Positions 28,001-38,319 are shown, counted from the stretch's first letter. The stretch is DNA of 42,854 nt from Bacteroidales bacterium (GCA_017994425.1 JAGOKS010000003.1:1-42854), one strand, 5' to 3'. Notes: a model not told the origin generated them from the letters alone. Numbers and translations: made by a program.

Positions 28001-31000
28001 TGCCGGTCTTTGCGGTGTTAATGGTGATGTTACCTTAAAATTACAAAACGATACTTATATTGAAAATTGGAATTTGACAGATTTAAATAATATAATGGGT
28101 TCCCATGCTTTAATCATAACTTCTTTAAGTGGTAAAAGAGACAGTGTTATTATTCGACCTTCTTCAGGGGATGCTATTGTGTTTAATAATACTAATAATG
28201 TTAACATTAACAATATTACCTTGGATGCTATCAATGGTTATAATGCCATTAATTTTACAGGTGCTTCAAGTAATATCTTAATTGAAAATTGTAATATAAA
28301 TGCTAGTCCTACCGCTAGTACAAACACATACAGTGGTATTTATAAACCTTCATCTGTATTTATGAATGGATTAACCATAAGAAAATGTAATATTGACGGA
28401 GGTTATTACGGTGTTTACATTGTCGGAACCAGCAGTGCATATGATCAAAATATTACTATAGACAGCAATATCTTTGCTAATCAATATTATTACGGGATTT
28501 ATTTACAGTATGTGAATTCTAAAAGCACATCCTATAATTGCATAACTCCAAGAAGTTTGAATTCAGGAGTTAATTGGTATGGAATCTGGGTGAATTATAA
28601 TCGTAACGGAGGGAATATAATAGGCAATAGAATATATGCCGATAATTCGAATATAACAACAAATTTATACGGTATGCGTACCTATTATATTGATTCGGCC
28701 TTAGTTGCTAATAATGAAATTATTTTGAACTCCACGGCATCTACAACTTATGGAATTTATATCGATTATCCTAAAGCCGTTGATTATGTCCATAACAGCA
28801 TTTTACTTACCGGAACATCCAATACTGCTAGGGCAGCTTTTTGGTATGTTTACAGTAATACTACTTATGATGCTTCGATGATGAATAATATTTTTATTAC
28901 CAATACAAGCGGTACAACACCTTATGCAATTTATTTATCGGGAACTTATTCTTCAACTTACGCTGCCAATTATCGCATTGATTATAATAATTATTATTCA
29001 TCCGGAAATTTGGGTTACGTTGGAGGTGCAAAATTAGATTTGTCAAGTTGGCAAACTACGGTTATCACCGATATGAACTCTGTTAGTGTGTATCCTTCGT
29101 TTGTTGATTCATCACTTAATCTTAAACTGAATGATTATAGTGCACTTGCATGTCCGAAATATCCGGGTGTTGATAATGATATTGATGACAACATGCGAAT
29201 TAATATTACAACTATGGGATGTTATACCCCTGTTATGTCTGGAGCTGATGGAGCACTTACGGAAGTCCTTAATTGGAAAACTTCGGCAGTCTATGCAGGT
29301 GATACTTCTCATTTGAAAGTCGTTTTATTAAATGCCGGATCCACAACCATAACGGCAGCAAATATCAGATGGAAATTTAATAATGTAGCGCAACCTGTTA
29401 TTCATTGGACAGGCAGCTTGGCTATGGGAACAACGGATACTATAGATTTAGATACTGTAACGTATATATCGGGAAATAATGAAGTGATGGTTTGGATAGG
29501 TAGTTTGGGTGCATTAAACGATACTACACAAATTAATGATACTGTACGAGCATTTAATTATGCTTGCGATTCTATGTTAAACGGTTATTACATCATAGGT
29601 GCAACCGGCGATTTTGCCAATATGGATGAAGCAGTTGCCGTTTTAAATATCTGTGGAGTTAACGGTCCTGTTACTTTTGCCATACAACCGGGAACCTATT
29701 TGCAAAATACAACTATCGGGTATATTAATGGTACCAGTCCGACAAATACCATTACCTTTACTTCTACTACCGGTGATCGAAATGATGTTATCTTACAGCG
29801 AGCCGATGATGCTTCTACCGGCATTGCACCTGTGATGATAACTAAAGGTGAAAATATAATTATAAAGGATTTGACTTTATCTGCAATAAGCCCTATAACA
29901 TCATCTTATGGGTATGCTTACGGTATTATTATTTCCGACTCCAGTAAAAATATTGAAGTTAAAAATTGTCATATTTTCATTCCTAAGAATTTTACAAGTG
30001 TACTAACTTCCACAAACTATATTTCGGTTTACTTGAAAGATGCCCTATATGACATTAGGATTTTAGATAATTTAATAGAAGCGGGAGCCTATGGTATTTA
30101 TGCTCGTGGAATCAGTTCCGATACAAGGATGAATAGAATTGTCATTAAAAATAATGTTGTAAATCTGATAGATAATTACGGATTGTATCTATATTACGGT
30201 GATTCGATGTTAATAGAAGGGAATGTTATTAGACAGCGAACCGGTAATTTTACACCCGGTAATTTCTATGGAATTTATGCTTATTATGCAAATGCCGATT
30301 TACTTTCCAATAAAATTTGGGCGGTAACCTATAATCGTGGTATATATACTACTTATTTGAATAATACGGCAGCTCGTCCCGCTTTGATTGCCAATAATGA
30401 AATTATAGGGAATATTACATCTACATCTTATTATGGATATTATGTTTATAGTTCAACAAATGCAACTATTTATCATAATTCATTTTACTTAGGAGGTGAT
30501 GTTCAAAGCAGAGGTATTTATGTGTATAGCAATAGTTCAACCTATGTTGATATTAAAAATAATAACATCGTTATGAATGTTGATGTTGCTTCAGATCCTT
30601 ATCCTATCTATCTAGGTTCAACCACTTATTTAGGAACGCAGTGGACTATGAATTATAATAATTACCACAACGTAAATGGAACTAATATAGGGTATGCCGG
30701 AGGAGCCAAAACTTCTTTAGCTGCATGGCAAGCTACGGTCAGCATGGATACTAATTCAGTAAGTATTAATCCTAATTTCTTGGATATTTCTACAAGTATG
30801 ATGCTTTTAGATAGCAATGGGTTATCTTGTCCTCGTTTACCATTAGTCCTCAATGATATTCAAGATAGTTCGCGTTCTCCTTTAACAACCATGGGAGCCT
30901 ATCATTTTGAGCCTGCTCACTTGGACGTTTTGCCTTTGGCTTTTACTACACCTTCAACAACAGTTGCTGTTGGGGTTACAACTCCTATTAGTGTTATTAT

Positions 31001-34000
31001 CGTAAATAACGGATTGGATACCGTTACATCGGTTATGATAGGCTGTGAAGTAAACGGGATGGCAATAACACCCTCGTCATGGATAGGTTCTTTGGCTCCG
31101 GGAGATTCTTCTTCCATACAATTGGGTACTTTTATGCCGCAATCATTTGAAAATAGTATAGTAGTTTATACTTATTTACCCAATGGGCAAACCGACCAAT
31201 TTAAAATTAATGATACGATAAGGATGGAAGCTTACGGATGCGATTCCATGCTAAGCGGAACATATACCATAGGTGCTACCGGTGATTTTACAACTATTGA
31301 TAAAGCTATTAAAACTGCTGAACATTGCGGTATCAGCTCCTCTGTGGTTTTTGAAATTCAAAATGGTACTTATACCAATCATTTATCAATAAATCAGATT
31401 CCTGGGGCAAGCGATACCGCAACCCTTACCTTTGTTTCACAAAGCCGAAATGCTTCCAATGTAATCATTAATGTTAGTCAAACCGCTTTACGCTTGAATC
31501 AAACGGCTCATTTGAATTTTAAAGAGATAACCATATATGGAAGTGTAATAGCCGTTGAGTTGTTGGGTATGTGTGAAAATATTGAATTTTATCGTTGTAC
31601 TTTGGCAACATCTACTACCACAACCAATTCGGCATATCGTGTAATTAACTATGATAATACATCCGGTTCGGGTAATTATTTAAAAGATGTGCGTTTTATT
31701 AAAAATACCTTGTCAGGCGGTTATTCTAGTATGTATTTGTATTATGCCGGATCTTCAAGTACTGATATGGCTAATAGTTTAATTACTATAGATAGTAATT
31801 TAATGGTGGATGCTTATTATTATGGCATTTATTCTTATTATTATGCTAAGTATAAGAGTATCTCTTATAATACGGTAATTATGCGTTCATCTACTTCTAC
31901 TCAATATGGTATTTATACGTATTATACTACCATTGATGATGGGATGATAGGTAATAGAGTGGTTACAAATGCTTCATCTACCAATTACGGTATGCGTTTA
32001 TATTATATTAATAGTTATGCTGCCGATGGTTTAGCATTGATTGCTAATAATGAGGTTATTTGTAACGGTGGAAGCAGTACAATCTATGGTTTATATTGCT
32101 ATTATAATACAGCTAAAATATATCATAACTCTATTTCTGTTTCCGGTACTGGAAATGCCTATGCTTTGTATATAGGTTCTATGAGTTCTTCATACCAAAT
32201 GGATCTATACAATAATATTTTTGCTTCGTCTAGTACAGGTACGCCTTATGGGATTTATGTAGGGACTTCTTCCAATGCAACACAGTCTAGTGGTACCTAT
32301 TTGGATTATAACGATTATTATAGCTCAGGTTCTGATTTGGGCTATATTGGTTCTGCTATGAATTCTTTATCGGCTTTACGTTCGGCAACAGGTCAGGATA
32401 ACAATTCCATTAATGTAAATCCGAATTTTGTTAGTGCAGGTGATTTGAACTTGACTTCTTATGCGGGATTTGATTGTCCGAGAATGCCGGAAGTAGATAG
32501 GGATATTCAAAATTATATCAGAAAAAATACTACTAGCATGGGAGCTTATGCGAAAGAACCCAGTAATATTGATGCTGAACTAGTGGATTTCGTCGGATTT
32601 AGTGAAGCCTATGCTAGTGCAGGGAGTCACCCAATTAGTGTGATTGTTAGAAATTCAGGCTTTAATCCCATTGCTTCAGCTGTCATTACAGGAAAAGTGA
32701 ATAATGTGGACATTGCTCCTATTACCTTTACTCCAAGTTCTCCGTTATTATTTGGAGATGCTGATACCGTTAGTATAGGGTCTTATGTGTTTGTATCCGG
32801 TATAAATGATGTGATGGCTGCCGTAACGCTTACAGGCGACACCTTGCAGGATAACGATACTATACACAATAGTCGCTACATGTGCACCTTTATTGTTGGA
32901 GGTGATTATGTAATAGGAAGTTCTCCAACTGCCGATTATCCTACGGTTGACTCTTTAATGGCCGATGTGCTACGATGTGGAATTAATAGTGATATTACGT
33001 TAAAATTTGAAAGCGGCACCTATACAGGCTCTTGGGATTTATTGGATTTAGGGTATTTCTTAGGTAATTATACCCTAACAGTTACTTCATTAGCCAAACA
33101 TAGAGATAGTGTGGTTTTTGCCAACACCTCCGGTGTATTGGTAAACCTAAACAACACCCACAATGTGAAAGTAAAACATATTACCCTCGATGCAACAGCA
33201 GGAACTTATGCCGTTGAATTTACCGGTGATGCCAGTAATATTGTTTTTGACAGTTGTAAGATTCTGGCAAGCCCTACCTCTACTGCTACCTCTTATGCAG
33301 CTATTTATAAAGCATCTTCTACAGGATATCTAGACGGATTGACAATTAAAAATTCTTTGATTAGCGGAGGGTATTATGGCGTTTATCTTTATGGAGAATC
33401 CAGTTTAACTACTCAAAGGGTAATATTAGATAGCAACATTATTACCGATCAATATTATTATGGCGTTTATTATTATTACGTAAACTCCATCAGTACATCC
33501 TATAATTATTTGACCCCACGTGCCGTAAATCAAAATACACTTTGGTACGGTATGCGACTATATCAAAACAAAAACGGTGGAAATGTTGTTGGTAATAGAA
33601 TTTATGCTGATAATTCATCCATTACAGGAACTATTTACGGATTATATATCTATTACATTGACTCCGCTTTAGTCGCAAATAACGATATTTACTTGAATTC
33701 AAGCGCAAGTACAACCTATGGTATTTACTTAAATTATCCTAAAGGATGTAATATTTTACATAATAGTGTGCTTATAGATGGTACATCAAATAATGCCCGA
33801 GCTATTTATTGGTATGTATATAGTAACGATACCTATGATGCGACATTGAAAAATAATATTTTTGTGTCTAATTCAAGTGGAACAACACCTTATGCTATTT
33901 ATTTGGCAGGAACCTATTCTTCCGATTATGCTCAAAATTATCGTATTGATTACAATACATATTATTCTACCGGAAATATGGGATACGTGGGAAGTGCGCA

Positions 34001-37000
34001 ATCCACTTTAGCCAACTGGCAATCGATAGTGGTTTCTGATCAACATTCAACCTTCTCATTACCATCATTTATCAATGTAAATCAAGATTTAAGATTAGCG
34101 GATTATTCTGCATACACTTGTCCCTTGATTACAGATATGCCTTATGATAGGGCAAATATTACGAGACATATGTTAACGGCAAAAGGTGCTTATGAAATGG
34201 TTTTATTAGAGGTTGATGCTTCCTTAAGAAATTTCGATACCACTAATCTGATTTACAATCAGACTTCGCCTGTTACCGTTACTTTATTGAATTCGGGATT
34301 GGATACACTTACATCTGCAAGCATTCACTGGACTTTTAACGGAGTGGCTCAAACGCCTTATTCCTGGAACGGCAGTGTATCTACGTTTACTTCTTCCATT
34401 GTTAATATAGGCAATGTTATCCCGCTTGTCGGCATGAACCATATTGTTGCATGGGTTAGTAATCCTAATAATTCAACCGATTCAAATACATTAAATGATA
34501 CGGTTTATTTAGATGTTTACGCTTGTACCGGACCTTTCTCGGGGGTGTATACCGTGGGTAATTCAAGTGCTGATTTTGCGGATATCAATGAAGCTATCAA
34601 TGCATTGAATTTATGTGGTATTTCAGGTGATGTTACTTTATCTGTGTTAAGCGGCAGGTATAATGGTTTTAATATCAATGGAGCCGTAAATGGAGCTAAC
34701 GATACCACTATTGTTACCATTACTTCCGTTGCAGCTCATGCCGATAGTGTTGTCTTTGAAGGTAGCCCGGCTTTAACTTTGAATAATTCCGCTTACTTGG
34801 CATTCAGCAATATTACTTTTGATGCCAGAGCCGGCGGCTATGCCGTGTCAATAATAGGTAATACCGATAATGTGGAAATCAGCCATTGTAATATTTATGC
34901 CGATCCGAATGCAACAGCTTCTACCGCAGCAGGAATATATAAAGGTTCAACAGGTATTGCTAATAACGTACGGATTATAGGTAATACTATTGATGGAGGT
35001 TATTACGGTGTTTATTTCTATGGTGGTACCAGTTCTTCAATTTATGGTTATAATAATGTTGTTGATAGTAATTTGATTACCAATCAATATTATTATGCCA
35101 CTTATTTCTATTATGCTCACTTTAACAGTGTGTCTTATAACACCATGCTTTCCAGAACGTCAAACACTTCTACCTATTGGTACGGCATACGATTGTATTA
35201 TACTAATTTTGTTGTCCAAGCGAATAGAATTCACCAAAGAGCAACAGCGATTACATCTCCCTACTTAGTTTATATTTATTATGCATCTTATAATAATGCG
35301 GTTTCTCCTTCTGTATTTGCCAATAATGAGGTTATCGGATATTCTTCCACGACTTATTATGGTCTATATTTAGGATCATCGAATTTGTTAGATGTATACA
35401 ATAATTCCATTTATTTGGATGCAACTGCAGGAGCCAGAAGTATTTACATAGCCAGTTCCACAACTTCATCCTACGATATCAAGAATAATATTGTGGTGAA
35501 TACCAGTACTTCCGGTTATCCGATTTATTTTGCCGGAACTACCACACCTTTTACTTCCGATTACAATTGTTTTTATGGAGCAGGCAACGTAGGTTATATT
35601 GGCTCGGCTCAATCGACTATAGCCGATTGGCAAACAGCCACAAGTCAAGACGCTCATTCCATTAGCATTAATCCTCCTTTTGTAAATATAGGCAATAACT
35701 TGGATTTAACCGATTACAGTGCATTTATTGCCCCCAAATTAAATGATGTTACAGTTGATATCAATGGTATCACTAGAACCATATTAACCATGATGGGGGC
35801 TTATTCCGAACCTTTGTTTGAAGGATATGATTTGGAATTAATCGATATTCTTAGTCCGAAAACTATTAATGATGTGTATTGCTTCGACGATTACACTGAC
35901 GTGAGAGTAGTGCTTAAAAATGCGGGTACAGAGAATTATTATTTCGATACCAATAACATAACCCTTCATTTAGACGTAAGCGGTGTTTATAATTATCAAT
36001 TCGACACATTAATTAATGTCGGATCTATGCTTGCTTCTAAAAAGGACACGTTTGATATAATGGATATGCTGCCGGTTAGTTTACCGGGAACCTATCATAT
36101 CAGCATTTATTTGAGTTCGTCTGTTGATACAATGTATGATGATGATACATTAAGGTTGGATTATACGGTTAATAAAATTGAATTGCCTTATGATGTCGAC
36201 TTCTCCTCGCAGCCTTCCGAACTTATTCTTAGACAAGTGCAAGGTATTGTGAATTGGGAAGTGGAAGCCGGAACAGGAAGTAATCCGGTTATAGCACCTG
36301 TTTTTGGAACAGGTCGATTGACTTTTGCATCTGAGTCCGGGATAGGTTCTGTTGCTCAAGTTATACTTAATGGGTTAGATTTACGGGGCATGCAACATCC
36401 GAAGTTGGAATTCTGGTATGCACATGATGCTTCTTCCACAGAAAACGATTTTATACGTGTGAAAATGTCAACCGATGGAGGAGCTAGCACACAAGTACTT
36501 CAAACTATCTATAGATATGATGCGGCTTATACAACTCCGACATGGACTTATTATGAAATTGATTTATCAGCTTTCGACTCAGCTTCTTGTTTAAGTTTAA
36601 TTATTGAAGGAAGTAGTTTTGGAGGTGCTAATCAAAATATTGACAGAATGCGTATTTCCTCGGAGAAAGATGTAGCAGTTACTTTACTAGCTCCTGCATT
36701 GAGTGAACTTATAGCTTGTAATCTTGATAACAAAGAATTGAAAGTAGTCATTGAAAATATGACATCTCAATTAGTTGATTTCTCGAAAGACACTACACAA
36801 ATAGAAGTTCAGATTACAGGCACAAAAAATCTTTTATTTGTATATCCATTAAGTGGTCAGTTAGTTGGAATGGGTAAAGATACTATTGTAATTACCGATA
36901 CATTGAATTTATCGAAAGATGGTTTATACAGAATAAAAGCATACATTCAGTCGATAGATAGCACTGCAGTTAATGACTCTAGTATGGTTAATCTTTATAT

Positions 37001-37985
37001 CAATCCTGACTTGTCAATTTCAAATATAGTCGGTGTGGATGAAGTGAACTGTAAGTTTATAGGAGATAGTGTGTATGTCAGCTTTGATATCATAAACAGC
37101 GGTAATCTTGTTGTAAATGAAATTCCATTGCGTTTGCAAATTAATAATGCAAATGATATCATTGATACAATATATACGTTGATGAATGTTGGTGATACGC
37201 TTACCTATCATTTCACACAAGCATTTGTAGTGCCGATTGTGACAGAATCACAACCTTATTATATTGTTACCGTAAAAACAGAATTAGGCTGTGATGTAGA
37301 TCAATTGAATAACAGTAAAAATATTACCGCTTGCGTAGAAATACCGGAAGTAGTAGATTTGCAATTACAATCGATCAATAAACCGATTGAAACACTATGT
37401 GATTCGGGATTACATATCGTAAATGTTTCGGTTACTTTAGCAAATGAAGGTACAAATGACATTACTGCTGCTGTGGTTCACGTTGAAGTAGATAGTGCCG
37501 GTGTTATTTTAGCTTCTTTCTCAGAAGTATCAGATGCTATCCTATCGGGTTCAACATTGACACATGTGTTTACACAAGGCTATAGTGTTCCCAATTTTAG
37601 CGGAAACTATACTGTCAAAGTATTTGTTGAAGCTATAGCTGATGACGAGGATTTAACAAATGATACTTTAGTTGTCAATGCTTGTGCCATTCTTAATGAT
37701 GTTGGCATAAACGATATTACGGAAATTAATTGGACTTTGGGACAAAACATTCCGAATCCTGCCAAATCGTTAACAAGTATACCTTATGTTGTGCCTCAAG
37801 ATGGAGAAGTTATCTTTACCGTAATGAGTATCAACGGACAGATATTGTATCGGGAAGTAATACAAACACTTGCAGGCAGCCATCGGGTGGAATTGAATAC
37901 CGACAAGTTGTCGAATGGCATGTATTACTACAGCATGGAATACAAGGGACAACGCATCGTCAAGAAGATGACGATACAACGATAG
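25020..37985 (+). CDS. G2: giant modular beta-helix surface protein, T9SS-secreted (complete, 4321 aa)
   Basis: Complete giant exported protein. The signal peptide (residues 1-20) ends SKA before Gln, a mature N-terminus common in Bacteroidota exported proteins. In order: a MAM-like jelly roll (about 22-203); an Ig-like domain (about 210-314, TVYNTGPF...IPQHIYG); six Ig/CARDB-like plus parallel beta-helix modules (315-3595); a C-terminal block with an Ig-like domain, a second MAM-like domain (FWYAHDAS) and further Ig-like domains; and an 82-residue T9SS sorting domain from residue 4240 (LGQNIPNPAKS...IVKKMTIQR). Composition is extremely rich in Tyr, Asn, Ser, Thr and Gly and low in Lys/Arg within the helices. 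No enzyme motif seen. Adhesion, fibre formation or surface-layer roles are inference. It has its own promoter and terminator, and a third paralogue follows in tandem. Confidence 0.95.
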   Translation: MRRITLLLTIFMLFVFASKAQLVQITNEAFETTLSGWTIIPSTSWKSDTNLNAGGQTSYRGIVPMSNQAGDTSILTSPIYNLTSYQYVWLTFDQICKVSASDICQIEYRENYIGSSWQAIPTSSYQGSGNYTNARFSHESYSDWQPNDSLATPTNSWWKTEHFDISDEVSYSQVQFRFKITRSSVIGTYFVYGWLIDNFQINASVNPIAPPIVEFITTYSDTVYNTGPFLIKAKAATRTIAPLLTPTLYYSATIGGMPTNDSIVMTAIEGDSIWTATIPQHIYGTTINYVVVATDSVGNTNNANGGFYINRPAGVVDSNAVALHYIDNPMEGTVGGTQPVKVTIKNKGLDYLDSCIINWSVNGVLQSPMVWRGHLFEDFNDTITLGYYTQRYNLFDTVVVWVGMPNGVLDTTTSDDTLNVVSYGCYGPISGDFIVGTATGADVPSINDAFFIGSVCGVSGDVTLKLQNGTYVENWDFTDLADVMGNYTLTITSLSGNRDSVILKPTSGVGITLNNTNNFIVKDITIDNTSNNDYGMQFTGTADNVEIRNIHFIGDKTGTTAATSPAPIYKGSSTGLVDDVRFIGNTIEGGYYGIYFYGGTGTSAYGTNVIFDSNMVFDQYYYATYFYYTDFTSVSYNSIYSRTLNAATTWYGLRLYNCDFVANANRIHGKISIASFYGVYFYNSGNALNPSLFTNNEVIGITSSTYYGIYSGSTSFVDIINNSIHMSGSGASRNIYIANSTGANYTIKNNLLVNTSSGYPIYFSGSTTPFTSDYNCLYGSSNVGYITSARTSLSAWQSATGQDANSISVNPSFVDVTTDLKLTNYTGFDCNMVPNVNHDLVGTIRTLRTFMGCYTAPLVSSNGAITEILHLDMPAHMGDTSLLEVVFLNAGLDTIQAATINWSINNVLQPTVNWTGSLASQKFDTLSLGSIIYQNGFNYVDVWLSGIGALTDSVSYDDSLQVYSFACYDSLSGDFIVGKYSGADVQTLNDAVYIAGLCGVNGDVTLKLQNDTYIENWNLTDLNNIMGSHALIITSLSGKRDSVIIRPSSGDAIVFNNTNNVNINNITLDAINGYNAINFTGASSNILIENCNINASPTASTNTYSGIYKPSSVFMNGLTIRKCNIDGGYYGVYIVGTSSAYDQNITIDSNIFANQYYYGIYLQYVNSKSTSYNCITPRSLNSGVNWYGIWVNYNRNGGNIIGNRIYADNSNITTNLYGMRTYYIDSALVANNEIILNSTASTTYGIYIDYPKAVDYVHNSILLTGTSNTARAAFWYVYSNTTYDASMMNNIFITNTSGTTPYAIYLSGTYSSTYAANYRIDYNNYYSSGNLGYVGGAKLDLSSWQTTVITDMNSVSVYPSFVDSSLNLKLNDYSALACPKYPGVDNDIDDNMRINITTMGCYTPVMSGADGALTEVLNWKTSAVYAGDTSHLKVVLLNAGSTTITAANIRWKFNNVAQPVIHWTGSLAMGTTDTIDLDTVTYISGNNEVMVWIGSLGALNDTTQINDTVRAFNYACDSMLNGYYIIGATGDFANMDEAVAVLNICGVNGPVTFAIQPGTYLQNTTIGYINGTSPTNTITFTSTTGDRNDVILQRADDASTGIAPVMITKGENIIIKDLTLSAISPITSSYGYAYGIIISDSSKNIEVKNCHIFIPKNFTSVLTSTNYISVYLKDALYDIRILDNLIEAGAYGIYARGISSDTRMNRIVIKNNVVNLIDNYGLYLYYGDSMLIEGNVIRQRTGNFTPGNFYGIYAYYANADLLSNKIWAVTYNRGIYTTYLNNTAARPALIANNEIIGNITSTSYYGYYVYSSTNATIYHNSFYLGGDVQSRGIYVYSNSSTYVDIKNNNIVMNVDVASDPYPIYLGSTTYLGTQWTMNYNNYHNVNGTNIGYAGGAKTSLAAWQATVSMDTNSVSINPNFLDISTSMMLLDSNGLSCPRLPLVLNDIQDSSRSPLTTMGAYHFEPAHLDVLPLAFTTPSTTVAVGVTTPISVIIVNNGLDTVTSVMIGCEVNGMAITPSSWIGSLAPGDSSSIQLGTFMPQSFENSIVVYTYLPNGQTDQFKINDTIRMEAYGCDSMLSGTYTIGATGDFTTIDKAIKTAEHCGISSSVVFEIQNGTYTNHLSINQIPGASDTATLTFVSQSRNASNVIINVSQTALRLNQTAHLNFKEITIYGSVIAVELLGMCENIEFYRCTLATSTTTTNSAYRVINYDNTSGSGNYLKDVRFIKNTLSGGYSSMYLYYAGSSSTDMANSLITIDSNLMVDAYYYGIYSYYYAKYKSISYNTVIMRSSTSTQYGIYTYYTTIDDGMIGNRVVTNASSTNYGMRLYYINSYAADGLALIANNEVICNGGSSTIYGLYCYYNTAKIYHNSISVSGTGNAYALYIGSMSSSYQMDLYNNIFASSSTGTPYGIYVGTSSNATQSSGTYLDYNDYYSSGSDLGYIGSAMNSLSALRSATGQDNNSINVNPNFVSAGDLNLTSYAGFDCPRMPEVDRDIQNYIRKNTTSMGAYAKEPSNIDAELVDFVGFSEAYASAGSHPISVIVRNSGFNPIASAVITGKVNNVDIAPITFTPSSPLLFGDADTVSIGSYVFVSGINDVMAAVTLTGDTLQDNDTIHNSRYMCTFIVGGDYVIGSSPTADYPTVDSLMADVLRCGINSDITLKFESGTYTGSWDLLDLGYFLGNYTLTVTSLAKHRDSVVFANTSGVLVNLNNTHNVKVKHITLDATAGTYAVEFTGDASNIVFDSCKILASPTSTATSYAAIYKASSTGYLDGLTIKNSLISGGYYGVYLYGESSLTTQRVILDSNIITDQYYYGVYYYYVNSISTSYNYLTPRAVNQNTLWYGMRLYQNKNGGNVVGNRIYADNSSITGTIYGLYIYYIDSALVANNDIYLNSSASTTYGIYLNYPKGCNILHNSVLIDGTSNNARAIYWYVYSNDTYDATLKNNIFVSNSSGTTPYAIYLAGTYSSDYAQNYRIDYNTYYSTGNMGYVGSAQSTLANWQSIVVSDQHSTFSLPSFINVNQDLRLADYSAYTCPLITDMPYDRANITRHMLTAKGAYEMVLLEVDASLRNFDTTNLIYNQTSPVTVTLLNSGLDTLTSASIHWTFNGVAQTPYSWNGSVSTFTSSIVNIGNVIPLVGMNHIVAWVSNPNNSTDSNTLNDTVYLDVYACTGPFSGVYTVGNSSADFADINEAINALNLCGISGDVTLSVLSGRYNGFNINGAVNGANDTTIVTITSVAAHADSVVFEGSPALTLNNSAYLAFSNITFDARAGGYAVSIIGNTDNVEISHCNIYADPNATASTAAGIYKGSTGIANNVRIIGNTIDGGYYGVYFYGGTSSSIYGYNNVVDSNLITNQYYYATYFYYAHFNSVSYNTMLSRTSNTSTYWYGIRLYYTNFVVQANRIHQRATAITSPYLVYIYYASYNNAVSPSVFANNEVIGYSSTTYYGLYLGSSNLLDVYNNSIYLDATAGARSIYIASSTTSSYDIKNNIVVNTSTSGYPIYFAGTTTPFTSDYNCFYGAGNVGYIGSAQSTIADWQTATSQDAHSISINPPFVNIGNNLDLTDYSAFIAPKLNDVTVDINGITRTILTMMGAYSEPLFEGYDLELIDILSPKTINDVYCFDDYTDVRVVLKNAGTENYYFDTNNITLHLDVSGVYNYQFDTLINVGSMLASKKDTFDIMDMLPVSLPGTYHISIYLSSSVDTMYDDDTLRLDYTVNKIELPYDVDFSSQPSELILRQVQGIVNWEVEAGTGSNPVIAPVFGTGRLTFASESGIGSVAQVILNGLDLRGMQHPKLEFWYAHDASSTENDFIRVKMSTDGGASTQVLQTIYRYDAAYTTPTWTYYEIDLSAFDSASCLSLIIEGSSFGGANQNIDRMRISSEKDVAVTLLAPALSELIACNLDNKELKVVIENMTSQLVDFSKDTTQIEVQITGTKNLLFVYPLSGQLVGMGKDTIVITDTLNLSKDGLYRIKAYIQSIDSTAVNDSSMVNLYINPDLSISNIVGVDEVNCKFIGDSVYVSFDIINSGNLVVNEIPLRLQINNANDIIDTIYTLMNVGDTLTYHFTQAFVVPIVTESQPYYIVTVKTELGCDVDQLNNSKNITACVEIPEVVDLQLQSINKPIETLCDSGLHIVNVSVTLANEGTNDITAAVVHVEVDSAGVILASFSEVSDAILSGSTLTHVFTQGYSVPNFSGNYTVKVFVEAIADDEDLTNDTLVVNACAILNDVGINDITEINWTLGQNIPNPAKSLTSIPYVVPQDGEVIFTVMSINGQILYREVIQTLAGSHRVELNTDKLSNGMYYYSMEYKGQRIVKKMTIQR
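25962..35804 (+). repeat. Six tandem Ig + beta-helix modules of G2 (order A-B-C-D-B'-A')
   Basis: Module boundaries at the recurring G-C/A-Y motif: 25962-27581 (A), 27582-29225 (B), 29226-30902 (C), 30903-32549 (D), 32550-34193 (B'), 34194-35804 (A'); 1611-1677 bases each. B and B' share NRIYADNS, YYIDSALVANN and SGTTPYAIYL. A and A' share QYYYATYFYY and SGYPIYF.G.TTPFTSDYNC. D shares YGIYSYYYAKY-type and GNAYALY segments with the G1 modules. Every module keeps both entrance cysteines and the eight Asn-marked rungs. Confidence 0.88.
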
Positions 37986-37994
37986 CGAATATGC

Positions 37995-38031
37995 AAAGAG
38001 GTCGTAAAATTATTTACGACCTCTTTTTTTT
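37995..38031 (+). terminator. Intrinsic terminator of G2
   Basis: A perfect 14-bp inverted repeat (AAAGAGGTCGTAAA and its complement) with a 4-base loop ATTA runs into a T tract, 9 bases after the G2 TAG. It has the same architecture as the G1 terminator. Confidence 0.92.
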
Positions 38032-38225
38032 GTTAACTCTTTTTTGAGTTGCTATGAAAAATAGCGATTGATATTACCATTTTCTACCTTCATTTTTCCG
38101 ACCTTCTTGAATAGTTCTTCAGGGTTGAATAATTCTTTTATTTTTTCTTTCCCGAGGTGGAAAAATGCAGGAAAATACGCCTAAAACCCGCCATTTTTAG
38201 CTTGGAAACCGGCTTTTTCAAAACA

Positions 38226-38319
38226 GCAAGCCTGCGGATAAAATCCGCAAGCCTGCAGACGAGCATCCGCAAGCCTGCCGTTGAGCAACAGCAAGCCTGC
38301 GGATTAATTCCGCAGGGCT
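38226..38319. repeat. Four short GC-rich tandem repeats (GCAAGCCTGC core, 21-22 bp period)
   Basis: The core GCAAGCCTGC occurs at 38226-38235, 38247-38256, 38269-38278 and 38291-38300, spaced 21, 22 and 22 bases. Units 1 and 4 continue with GCGGAT...ATCCGC-type inverted sequence. The last unit forms CCTGCGGA-TTAAT-TCCGCAGG (8-bp stem). The between-core sequence varies. It resembles a REP-like or small palindromic element; no transposase is nearby. Confidence 0.7.

Noticed and set aside
37730..38047. 105-codon frame overlapping the end of G2
   Set aside because: It overlaps the conserved T9SS sorting domain in another frame and runs through the terminator.
38226..38300. CRISPR array
   Set aside because: The core is only 10 bp at 21-22 bp spacing with partly related in-between sequence, there are only four copies, and no cas genes are present.
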